From: Nocardia acidivorans NBRC 108247
GTDB taxonomy: Bacteria; Actinomycetota; Actinomycetes; Mycobacteriales; Mycobacteriaceae
Direction of reading: 5' to 3'
Assembly: GCF_001625085.1 (NCBI RefSeq)
Contig: NZ_BDAW01000016.1
Span: 1 to 64,000 of the forward strand
DNA: 64,000 bases
The notes under the pieces were generated by a model that had not been told where the DNA came from, ran no database searches, and saw nothing but the letters and a program-made list of their open reading frames with translations. Positions 39,561 to 46,608 of the stretch are shown piece by piece; the first letter of the stretch is position 1, and every line of letters starts with the position of its first letter. Made by a program: the position numbers and the translations under genes.

Positions 39561-39632
39561 ATCGATGTCAGCGACAGTGCCGCAGCACGGGGTGAACTCG
39601 GCGCGGAGCGGCAGACGGTAACGGAGACATCG

Positions 39633-40187
39633 ATGTTCATGAGCTCACAGCGCACTCGGACCACTGCTCACACCCCTCGAAACAGGTGGCGCGCCCGCGT
39701 GCTGCCCGCCGCACTGGCCGCCCTCGGGGCGCTCACCCTCGGCGTCACCACCGCACCCGCGCCCGCGCAGGCCCAGGCATCGCGCGAGGCCTGTCTCTGG
39801 GACGGTGCGGGCTATCGGCAGGGCGGTACGCTCTACGCGGGCGGATGGGCATTCACCTGCGGCGTAGACGGATTCGGCGCGGCGCGCTGGTTCCGCGGTT
39901 CCGGCGCCGCGCATCGCGGCGGGACGGTTTTCAGCCCGGGCACCGGAAATCCGGTGGGGCAGTTCAGCCCCGGCGCGCGTCAACCCGGTAGTGAGTGGAG
40001 CGACTACTGCGTGGGCAGCCAGCTCATCCCGGGAACCGAGGACGTCTATGAGCTGTTCGTCATCGGCGGAGCGCTGAGTTGGCGGTCGGTCGGTCCCATC
40101 TCGGACTGGGTCTTCGATTCCCCGGTCGTGCGCCCCGCGCCGACGTGGCGCTCCTCCAGCATGTGCTACGACGGCGTGTTGAGCTGA
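39633..40187 (+). CDS. Small secreted protein, unknown
   Basis: This protein of 184 residues has a long signal peptide (basic N-region, hydrophobic LPAALAALGALTLGVTTA, cleavage near AQA at residue 46). The mature part of about 138 residues has four Cys (CLWDG, FTCGV, DYCVG, SMCYD), suggesting two disulfides. I recognise no family. GGAGA lies upstream of ATG 39633; ATG 39639 is an alternative. The upstream palindrome suggests the same control as gdh and the permease. Confidence 0.75.
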   Translation: MFMSSQRTRTTAHTPRNRWRARVLPAALAALGALTLGVTTAPAPAQAQASREACLWDGAGYRQGGTLYAGGWAFTCGVDGFGAARWFRGSGAAHRGGTVFSPGTGNPVGQFSPGARQPGSEWSDYCVGSQLIPGTEDVYELFVIGGALSWRSVGPISDWVFDSPVVRPAPTWRSSSMCYDGVLS

Positions 40188-40196
40188 TTTCCCCCG

Positions 40197-40232
40197 ATGC
40201 TCGTGCCGGGCGCCATGTCCCGGCACGAGCAT
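40197..40232. terminator. Bidirectional terminator hairpin
   Basis: Perfect 14-bp arms (ATGCTCGTGCCGGG and its complement) surround an 8-base loop between two converging genes, starting 9 bp after the upstream stop. Confidence 0.8.
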
Positions 40233-40239
40233 TGTGCTG

Positions 40240-40656
40240 TCAGCGGTCGGTGTACGCGGGCACGCGCTGCACCTGCTGCGCGTCATCACGGTGCCCGTTG
40301 TCCCAGGGCGCGTCGCCCGCACCGGCCGGCTGGTCGCGATCGCTGACGCGCCGGTTGTCGGTGGTATCGGTGGCGCGCTGCTGCTCGTCGATGCGGCGGC
40401 CGTCGGTATCGCCGACGTGGTGGTCGCGGTCGGAGGCGCGGCGATTGTCCCCGCTCGGATCCGCATGCGGCCCGCGGCCCTGACGGCCGCCGCCGTCCTT
40501 GCCCCCGGAGTGGTCGTTGTCGTGGCTGCCGCCCTGATGGGCCAGTGTGACAAGGGGATTCGCGGATGCGGTGGTGGCGGCCACTACGGGGGCCGTGACC
40601 ACCGCGCAGGCGAGCATGGAGGAGGCGAGGAGTTTGCGGGTGGTGGATGCGCGCAT
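40240..40656 (-). CDS. Small secreted Asp/Arg-rich protein
   Basis: The 138-residue protein has a signal peptide (LLASSMLACAVVTAPVVAATTASA, about residues 8-32). The mature part is very hydrophilic and of low complexity with many Asp, Arg, His and Gly, including NRRASDRD and NRRVSDRD repeats. It is probably disordered. It resembles small secreted proteins found scattered in Nocardia genomes; the function is unknown. A diverged GTGCCGT-N6 palindrome lies 72 bp upstream. Confidence 0.6.
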   Translation of the reverse strand: MRASTTRKLLASSMLACAVVTAPVVAATTASANPLVTLAHQGGSHDNDHSGGKDGGGRQGRGPHADPSGDNRRASDRDHHVGDTDGRRIDEQQRATDTTDNRRVSDRDQPAGAGDAPWDNGHRDDAQQVQRVPAYTDR

Positions 40657-40728
40657 CGCTGATTCCTTACGTGGCGTCGATTATCGGTTCACACATGCTC
40701 CGCGGGCGGTGTCGAGAGGCGTACCAAA

Positions 40729-40756
40729 CAACGTGCCGTTAGATAGCGTTACATCG
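40729..40756. promoter_or_regulatory. GTGCCGT-N6-GCGTTACAT palindrome
   Basis: CAACGTGCCGT, TAGATA, GCGTTACATCG: a diverged member of the 28-bp palindrome family, 72 bp upstream of the minus-strand start at 40656. The same 72-bp distance is seen at 39633. Confidence 0.5.
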
Positions 40757-40840
40757 AATAGTGTTCCACTAGTGGCGGATTCGCTGTTCCCCGCGATGAG
40801 AAGTGCCGGCCCGTCGAACATCTGGCCACCGGTCGCACGC

Positions 40841-40881
40841 CGCACGCCGGGTCGCCGCTGTAGCGGCGGACCCGGCGTGCG
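40841..40881 (-). terminator. Long hairpin, 19-bp arms
   Basis: CGCACGCCGGGTC-GCCGCT pairs with AGCGGC-(G)-GACCCGGCGTGCG around a two-base turn, with one bulged G. It lies 62 bp beyond the stop of the minus-strand gene at 40944 and most likely ends its transcript. Confidence 0.6.
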
Positions 40882-40943
40882 AGGGTGAATCGACTGCGTA
40901 GCGGCGGGCGGCGGACCCGGCCTACTACGAGATATGTTGTGGT

Positions 40944-41282
40944 TCAGCAGCTTCCGAACGAACCGCTGCATACGGTCGGGGGCAGGAACGGGCGGCCGTG
41001 CCGGTAGTCGCGGGGGCCGTCCCACGAGGGCGGGAAGAAGCCCGGGAACGGCGGGCCGGGCAGGCGACCGCTCCAATCGGGCCGATCCCGATAGTCGGGC
41101 CGATCGCCCGCCCACCCGTCGTTTCCATGGTGCGGTCGGTCCAGTGCGATTCCGGTGGCCGGATCGGTGGTCTGGGCGTAGGCGACGGCGTCCAGCGCGC
41201 CGATCGGCAGGACGGTCAGGGCGGTGAGCACGCATATCCGGGCCGCGGCCCTGCGAAGCACGGGTGTGGTGGTGTCGAACAT
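40944..41282 (-). CDS. Small secreted Pro/Asp/Gly-rich protein
   Basis: The protein has 112 residues. A signal peptide covers about residues 1-36 (VLTALTVLPIGALDAVAYA). The mature part is rich in Asp, Pro, Gly, Trp and Arg (for example DRPDYRDRPDW) and ends CSGSFGSC, so one disulfide could close the tail. No family is recognised. It follows the gamma-glutamyltransferase gene on the same strand by 27 bp and could be co-transcribed. Confidence 0.6.
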   Translation of the reverse strand: MFDTTTPVLRRAAARICVLTALTVLPIGALDAVAYAQTTDPATGIALDRPHHGNDGWAGDRPDYRDRPDWSGRLPGPPFPGFFPPSWDGPRDYRHGRPFLPPTVCSGSFGSC

Positions 41283-41309
41283 GGGATTTCCTTCTTTCGG
41301 ACCAGGCGA

Positions 41310-43295
41310 TTAGTGGTGGCCTGGTTGGTTTCGCGGCGGTTCGTCGCCGAGGACCGCGCCCTCGCGGCGCGGGTCGGCCCCGCCGATCCAGCCGTCGCCG
41401 TCCCGGACCAGGGCGGACGCGCCGCTCGACTGCGGTGCGACCGAGACCTGATGCCCGAGTTCGCGCAATCGCCGCACGAGCGCGTCATGGTCGCCGTTGT
41501 CCGTGGCATCGACGGCGGGATGCTCACCGCCGACATTCGTGCCGGCGGAGTTGATCGCGCCGAAATCGATCATGGAGACCGCCTGCTGCGGATCCAGTCC
41601 CCAATCGAGCATGGCGACAAGGGTTTTCACCACGAACTGAATGATGACCGCGCCGCCCGGTGAACCTGCGACATGGGTCAGCGGACCCCGGGAACCGTCC
41701 GGAGCGCGGTCGAAGACCAACGTCGGGGCCATCGAACTGCGTGGCCGCTTACCCGGCTCGAGACGATTGGCCACCGGTACGCCGTCGCGGTCCAGCGGTT
41801 CGGCCGCGAAGTCGGTGAGCTGATTGTTCAGGACGAACCCGTCGACCAGATGAAATGCGCCGAAGGCTGATTCGACCGTGGTCGTCATGCTCGCGGCATT
41901 GCCGTAGCGGTCGACAATGCTGATATGGCTGGTGCCGTGCTCCACCTGCGGCGTGCTGTTTCCGACGGGCACCGGTCCGAAATCGCCGGGCTTGGCCGTG
42001 CCCATACTGCGCGCCGGGTCGATGAGCGCGGCGCGACGGGTCAGATAGGCCGGGTCGATCAGAGTCCGCGGCGAATTGCCCGGCGGCGCCACGAAATCCG
42101 GGTCGGCGAGGTATTTGTCGCGGTCGGCGTAGGCGAGCCGTTCGGCCTCGGAGATCAAGTGCACCGCGGCGGCGGTGGGTTTACCGCCATCGCGGTCGGC
42201 CTCGGTGTCCCCGCCGGTGTGCTCGGGTTTCATCGCGGCGAGGTCGGTGCCCGCGAGCATGCCCAGGACCGCCGCCACCGCGGTGCCGCCCGAGGAGGGC
42301 GCGGGCATCCCGCAGACCTCGTGGGTCCGGTACGGCGCGCACAGCGCGGTGCGCTTCTTGACCTGATAGGCGGCCAGATCAGCGACGGTGGTCAGCCCGG
42401 GGGAGCGACCGCCCGAGGCGTCCGCGATCGCCGACGCGATATCGGCGGCGATGGCCCCGGTGTAGAACGCGTCCGGGCCGTCCGACGCGATCGCCGAAAG
42501 CGTCTTGGCCATGGCGGGATTGGTCAGCGTGCCGCCCGCGGGTTTGCCGCTGCCGTCAGGCTGGAGGAAGTAGGCGCGGGAGGCGGGATCCTTGGCGAGG
42601 TCCGCCTTCGATTCGGCGATCTGGGCAGCCAGCCGGGGTCCGATCGTGAATCCCCGATCGGCGAGATCGACCGCCGGGGTGAACAGCTCGCGCCAGGACT
42701 TGCGGCCGTGCTCCCGCTGCGCGAGTTCAAGCAGTCGCAGCACCCCGGGGGTGCCGATCGAGCGTCCGCTGGCGCGCGTATTGGGTTGCGGCGCGGCGTG
42801 ATCGGCCGTGCTGATCCAGCGCAGGTAGTCCGGCGTCGCGGCGGCGGGCGCGGTCTCGCGGCCGTCGTAGGCGTCCACGCGCGCGGTGGCGGCATCGTAA
42901 TAGAGCAGAAACGCACCGCCGCCGATCCCGGTGGCCTGCGGTTCCACCAGGCCGAGCACGGTCTGCGCGACGACGAGTGCGTCCGCGGCCGTCCCGCCGT
43001 CGCTCAGCACGACGCAGGCCGCCTCGGTGGCGACCGGGTTCGCCGTGGCCACCGCGAAGGTGCCGGTGCGCACCGGCGTCATGCCCGAGCGGTAGCCGGT
43101 CGCGATCTCCGGGTGCAGCGCCAGATCGGTGCCGGCGGCGGCAGCGGCGGCGGCCGTGTGCGCAATGCCGTTGGGAGTCGTGGTGCAGGATGCCGGAGGC
43201 TGGTCGTTATCGGACGAGCAGGCGGTCAGCAATCCGATCAGGAGCAGTGGGGCGATACCGGCGGCGCCCCAGCCTTGCGTTCGTGTGCGCCTCAT
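41310..43295 (-). CDS. ggt: Gamma-glutamyltransferase lipoprotein
   Basis: This is a 661-residue member of the gamma-glutamyltranspeptidase family, which transfers or hydrolyses the gamma-glutamyl group of glutathione-like peptides. The signal peptide ends in a lipobox, LLTAC, so the protein is probably a membrane-anchored lipoprotein. The conserved ATANPVATEA, GIGGGAFLLYYD and the autocleavage Thr in VEHGT455SHISIVD mark both subunits of the mature enzyme; SSGGTA and GSPGGAVI are further family motifs. ATG 43295 was chosen because it begins the signal peptide; the frame extends upstream to 43373 without a signal there. In the window it adds to gdh and the permease as a third glutamate-linked function. 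Confidence 0.92.
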   Translation of the reverse strand: MRRTRTQGWGAAGIAPLLLIGLLTACSSDNDQPPASCTTTPNGIAHTAAAAAAAGTDLALHPEIATGYRSGMTPVRTGTFAVATANPVATEAACVVLSDGGTAADALVVAQTVLGLVEPQATGIGGGAFLLYYDAATARVDAYDGRETAPAAATPDYLRWISTADHAAPQPNTRASGRSIGTPGVLRLLELAQREHGRKSWRELFTPAVDLADRGFTIGPRLAAQIAESKADLAKDPASRAYFLQPDGSGKPAGGTLTNPAMAKTLSAIASDGPDAFYTGAIAADIASAIADASGGRSPGLTTVADLAAYQVKKRTALCAPYRTHEVCGMPAPSSGGTAVAAVLGMLAGTDLAAMKPEHTGGDTEADRDGGKPTAAAVHLISEAERLAYADRDKYLADPDFVAPPGNSPRTLIDPAYLTRRAALIDPARSMGTAKPGDFGPVPVGNSTPQVEHGTSHISIVDRYGNAASMTTTVESAFGAFHLVDGFVLNNQLTDFAAEPLDRDGVPVANRLEPGKRPRSSMAPTLVFDRAPDGSRGPLTHVAGSPGGAVIIQFVVKTLVAMLDWGLDPQQAVSMIDFGAINSAGTNVGGEHPAVDATDNGDHDALVRRLRELGHQVSVAPQSSGASALVRDGDGWIGGADPRREGAVLGDEPPRNQPGHH

Positions 43296-43398
43296 ATCTT
43301 CGGACCCTAGCGGTATGGCCACCGGTGGGAAGCCGCCGCGATGTGCGGATCGAAGTACGAAATGCGTTCTCACACATCAGAATCCGATAGAACATGGA

Positions 43399-43414
43399 TT
43401 GCCGGTCGTGGGAA
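43399..43414. promoter_or_regulatory. TTGCC-N6-GGGAA, one-mismatch palindrome
   Basis: The spacer is GGTCGT. It lies 104 bp upstream of the gamma-glutamyltransferase start. A second partial copy, TGGCC-ACCGGT-GGGAA at 43316-43331, lies closer. The 200-bp gap otherwise shows no gene. Confidence 0.35.
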
Positions 43415-43494
43415 GGCCGGCCCGTTGCTCGAGTGTCATACTCCCGGTGTGACTCGAATTCGCCGGACCCGCCGGAACCGGAACGCGCGCGAAT

Positions 43495-44511
43495 TCAGTG
43501 GGTGCGCCGGAACGCGTCCGGGGTCTGTCCGGTCCAGCGATGGAACGCGCGGCGCAGTGCGCGCTGGTCCCGGTAACCGACCCGCCCGGCAATGGATTGC
43601 ACCGGTAACCGGGTGTCCCGCAGCAGGCGGGTGGCGTGCTGGTAGCGAACCGCTTCCAGCTCACGCCGCCACGAGGTGCCGTGATCGGCGAGTCGGCGTT
43701 GCAGGGTGCGCGGGCTCACTGCCAGCCGCTGCGCCACGACTTCTATTTCGGCGCTTTGCCTTTCGGCCAGGGCGGCGCTGATCTCGGCGCGCAGGGTGTC
43801 CTCCCAGGTCGGTGCGGGTCGGGCGGTGTCGATGATCAACTGGGCGTAGCGGATCAGGATGTGGCGCAACTCCGGATCGTAGGGCCGGCCGTCCTGCGCC
43901 CGCGCGGCAACGGGCATCGTCAGAGCGGTGCGATCCTGATCGAAATAGATATTGCCGGTGCCGAAGGTGTCGATGAGATAGCCGGGGTCGGTCGGTGCGG
44001 AATGAGTGAAGTCGACCCGGATCGGATCGGCGGCATGCCCCGCGAGCGCCCGCGCCCGATGCAGCAGTACGGTCAGCGAGAACTCGCTCACCACCGCGGC
44101 GACGGTGGATCCGTAGGCTCTGCCCCGGAATTCGGCGATGAGATGCTGATCATCCGTGGTGACGACGAGGGTGGCCGCGGGGTCCGCCATGACCGCGGCG
44201 AATCGCGCGGCATCGGAAAACCCTTCCACCAGACCGGAAGCGCCGAGGATGAGGTAGTCCCAGATGTGCAGCCGCCCGGGCCGGGCCACCTCGGCCACCC
44301 GCACGCCCACCCCGACTCCGCCTGCCGCGCAAATCAATTCCCACAATCGCAGCAGCGCCCGCGAGGGAATCCGGAGGAAGTCGTCGCCGAGTAGTTCCCG
44401 TCCGAGCCCGGTGATCCCCGCGATCTCTCGATCGGGCACCCCGACCTGGACGGCCGCCTCCAGCACCCATCGCGTCAGATGCGACGATACGGTGCCTTCG
44501 ATCTCGGACAA
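43495..44511 (-). CDS. AraC-family transcriptional regulator
   Basis: The 338-residue protein has an N-terminal Arabinose_bd-type ligand domain (about 20-200) and a C-terminal AraC double HTH: SAEIEVVAQRLAVSPRTLQRRLADHGTSWR, then LPVQSIAGRVGYRDQRALRRAFHRWTGQTPDAFR. This layout is common in actinomycete regulators of fatty-acid or steroid and other catabolic genes. The start is TTG with AGGAG five bases upstream. It is transcribed toward gamma-glutamyltransferase and divergently from the transglycosylase effector. The target is unknown. Confidence 0.88.
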   Translation of the reverse strand: MSEIEGTVSSHLTRWVLEAAVQVGVPDREIAGITGLGRELLGDDFLRIPSRALLRLWELICAAGGVGVGVRVAEVARPGRLHIWDYLILGASGLVEGFSDAARFAAVMADPAATLVVTTDDQHLIAEFRGRAYGSTVAAVVSEFSLTVLLHRARALAGHAADPIRVDFTHSAPTDPGYLIDTFGTGNIYFDQDRTALTMPVAARAQDGRPYDPELRHILIRYAQLIIDTARPAPTWEDTLRAEISAALAERQSAEIEVVAQRLAVSPRTLQRRLADHGTSWRRELEAVRYQHATRLLRDTRLPVQSIAGRVGYRDQRALRRAFHRWTGQTPDAFRRTH

Positions 44512-44652
44512 GGCTGCTCCTGCGGGTCGCGCGAATGTTGGTTCCGCTCAGCCTGCGACCCCTCACGCGCGGGAACAACAGCCAATCACTCAATAAACGA
44601 TCACTATTACTAATCAACCAATCGCGTGCTCGGGTCGCTGCCGCCCCGGCGG

Positions 44653-44668
44653 TTCCCCCAACTGGGAA
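44653..44668 (+). promoter_or_regulatory. TTCCC-N6-GGGAA palindrome before the transglycosylase effector (copy 7)
   Basis: The spacer is CCAACT. It ends 59 bp before the start codon, and a TAGGGT hexamer begins about 22 bases after it as a possible -10. It is exact at all ten fixed positions. Confidence 0.72.
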
Positions 44669-44727
44669 TATGCGCGGTGAGGAACCCGGATAGGGTGCGG
44701 GTGGACACGTGGCGGAGGAGGGTAGTG

Positions 44728-45795
44728 ATGGTTGCCTCGTTGACGTTGCCAGTCGCAGGCGCCGATGTGAAGCTCCATCGCGCCTCCGAGGCGCCGATGT
44801 TGAACAGCTACATCGCCGATACCGAGTCGATCCTGCAATTGCTGCTCAACACCCTCGGTAAAGGCACGGCCCAAGAGCTCACCGCGACGGCGTTGAACGA
44901 CGCGACCACGCAACCGGCGGGCACCGGAGCCGCCGCGACGGACTACCACGCGACTGATACCCAACTCGCACAATACAAATCCGACCTGAACTCGCTCGAC
45001 ACTCGGATCGCCGATATCGCGCAGAAATCCGCCGGGATCACCGAGAGCACGCGCTCGGAGGTGAAGGCGCTGCGCGACACGATCAACGGCATCATCGACA
45101 CGGTGCGCGAAAAGCCCAGTGTCCAAGAGCAATTGGGCGCTATTGATCGGATAGATGTCGCGGTGGGCAAAGCCGAGCAGGCGGTTGTGCAGGCATGGGA
45201 GCTGAACAATGCCCACGGTGCCACGGTGCAACAGGCCAGCACCGGCGGCGGTTCCGGCGGGTCGGGCTCTCCGGGTTTCATTCCGAGCAGCTACGGCGGT
45301 TCCGGGGGTGGCGGGAACAGCTATGTGCCGACCAACGGCAGCGGCGGTTACAACGATCGATACACCTCGCCGGTGGACCCGACCGGAAGCGGTTCCGGCG
45401 GCCCGCATCGTCGTCTCAGCTCCGCCGAACTCGACGCGTATATCGGCAAAGCGCTCGATGCCCTCGGTATCACCGATCCGGTGGCCCGCGCGAATTGGAC
45501 CCGCGGTTACCGCGTTCTGATCGAACGTGAATCCGGTGGCGATATCGGTGCGATCAATCTGTCCGATTCCAACGCGCGGGCCGGAACCCCTTCTCAGGGC
45601 CTCACCCAAACCATCCCCGGCACGTTCAAGGCGTACCACGTCGCGGGCACATCGTCCAATATCACCGATCCGCAAGCCAATATCGCGGCCAGCATGAACT
45701 ACGTCATGGAGCGCTATCACGTCTCGCGCGACGGCTCCAACCTGGCTGCCAATGTCCAGCAGGCCGATCCGAACCGCCCGTCCAGGGGGTACTGA
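44728..45795 (+). CDS. T7SS-type secreted lytic transglycosylase
   Basis: From ATG 44728 (GGAGGAGGG upstream) the protein has 355 residues and no signal peptide. An N-terminal DUF4226-like helical region (about 1-160) is followed by a Gly/Ser-rich linker and an SLT-type lysozyme-like domain (about 230-330). The catalytic Glu is in LIERESGGD, with SNARAGTPSQGLTQTIPGTF downstream. It probably cuts glycan strands of peptidoglycan at the bacterial surface. The helical leader in place of a signal peptide resembles that of the NlpC/P60 gene at 1162, suggesting both are ESX substrates. GTG 44725 directly precedes the ATG as an alternative start. Confidence 0.83.
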   Translation: MVASLTLPVAGADVKLHRASEAPMLNSYIADTESILQLLLNTLGKGTAQELTATALNDATTQPAGTGAAATDYHATDTQLAQYKSDLNSLDTRIADIAQKSAGITESTRSEVKALRDTINGIIDTVREKPSVQEQLGAIDRIDVAVGKAEQAVVQAWELNNAHGATVQQASTGGGSGGSGSPGFIPSSYGGSGGGGNSYVPTNGSGGYNDRYTSPVDPTGSGSGGPHRRLSSAELDAYIGKALDALGITDPVARANWTRGYRVLIERESGGDIGAINLSDSNARAGTPSQGLTQTIPGTFKAYHVAGTSSNITDPQANIAASMNYVMERYHVSRDGSNLAANVQQADPNRPSRGY

Positions 45796-45812
45796 GCCGA
45801 TACCCATCTCGG

Positions 45813-46350
45813 TTGCGGCGATGGCCGCTGAGTTATCCGCGAATCTCCGAATGCGGCGATGCGGATGGCGGCCGACCCGTCAAAGACGCCGAACGCGCGG
45901 TTGAGCATCCCGGCGGGATGGACCGGCAGGTCGCCGCGCGCATGCGTGCGCTGTGCGGCGACGCCGAAGACGACGAACGCGCGGCGACCCGCACCATCGC
46001 CGACTCGACCGAATCCGCTCGGCCAGCGGTTCTTTCGCACGCCTCGGACGGTGAGGGTGCGGAATACGGTGAGGCAGCCGCGATCCGGCACTGCTGCGCG
46101 GCGTCATCCAACATGAGCGCGGCTATCTCTCGACCAGTTTGGGCGCGTCGCCCCCCGGACCTCTACGCCCGCAGCTACCGCCTGGAACTACAACTCCCGG
46201 AGGGGTCGAACGGCCTCTGGATGGGCATCGAAAGCCGCAATTGCTATCAGCGCGAACTGATCCTGCCGCGCGGCACCGCCTACCACCTCGGTGTGGACTA
46301 CCTGCTGAAAGCGACGGTGCTTCCCCGTCGGCCCATGAGCGTTATTCGAA
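45813..46350 (+). pseudogene. Decayed C3-like ADP-ribosyltransferase effector
   Basis: Pieces of an ADP-ribosyltransferase fold lie in different frames. One frame has LLRGV...GYLSTSLG (STS at 46130-46138). Another, from about 46150, has YARSYRLELQLPEG and ends CYQRELILPRGTAYHLGVDY, which supplies the Q-x-E motif of C3-type toxins (E at 46254-46256) and the usual LPRGT strand. A frameshift must lie between 46140 and 46150, and stops at 46052 and 46070 separate earlier parts. The region starts 17 bp after the transglycosylase stop. Without the frameshifts it would be a T7SS-type effector; as it stands it is probably non-functional. Confidence 0.5.
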
Positions 46351-46608
46351 ATCCTTTTCGCTCAAACCTGTCGCGCGCAGCAGACGAGCCAGGGTGTCCG
46401 GATCCACCGGGCGTCCGGGCGACTTGTTCGCGACCGCGCGGTGCCGCCGAGCGACGGCGAGCAACTCGTCGTACTCCGGGTCGCCGGGATGGAACTCCTC
46501 GTAACCGTCGAACAGGATGCCGCCGTGGCCGGTACCACCCACGCGCCTCAGGATGGTCACACCATCGGCGGCGAGGAACGCAGATTCATTCAAATGTTTT
46601 TTCAAAGT
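46342..46608 (-). CDS. Small protein after the metallopeptidase toxin, candidate immunity protein
   Basis: The 88-residue acidic protein overlaps the 3' end of the toxin gene in another frame. I chose TTG 46608 because AGGGA lies five bases upstream; the frame is open to GTG 46644 (100 residues), and TTG 46593 is another choice. It has no signal peptide, and contains GGILFDGYEEFHPGDPEYDELL and a C-terminal helical segment rich in Leu and Arg. Position and overlap are typical of a cognate immunity gene translated with its toxin. The family is not recognised; this role is inference. Confidence 0.5.
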   Translation of the reverse strand, partial: TLKKHLNESAFLAADGVTILRRVGGTGHGGILFDGYEEFHPGDPEYDELLAVARRHRAVANKSPGRPVDPDTLARLLRATGLSEKDFE

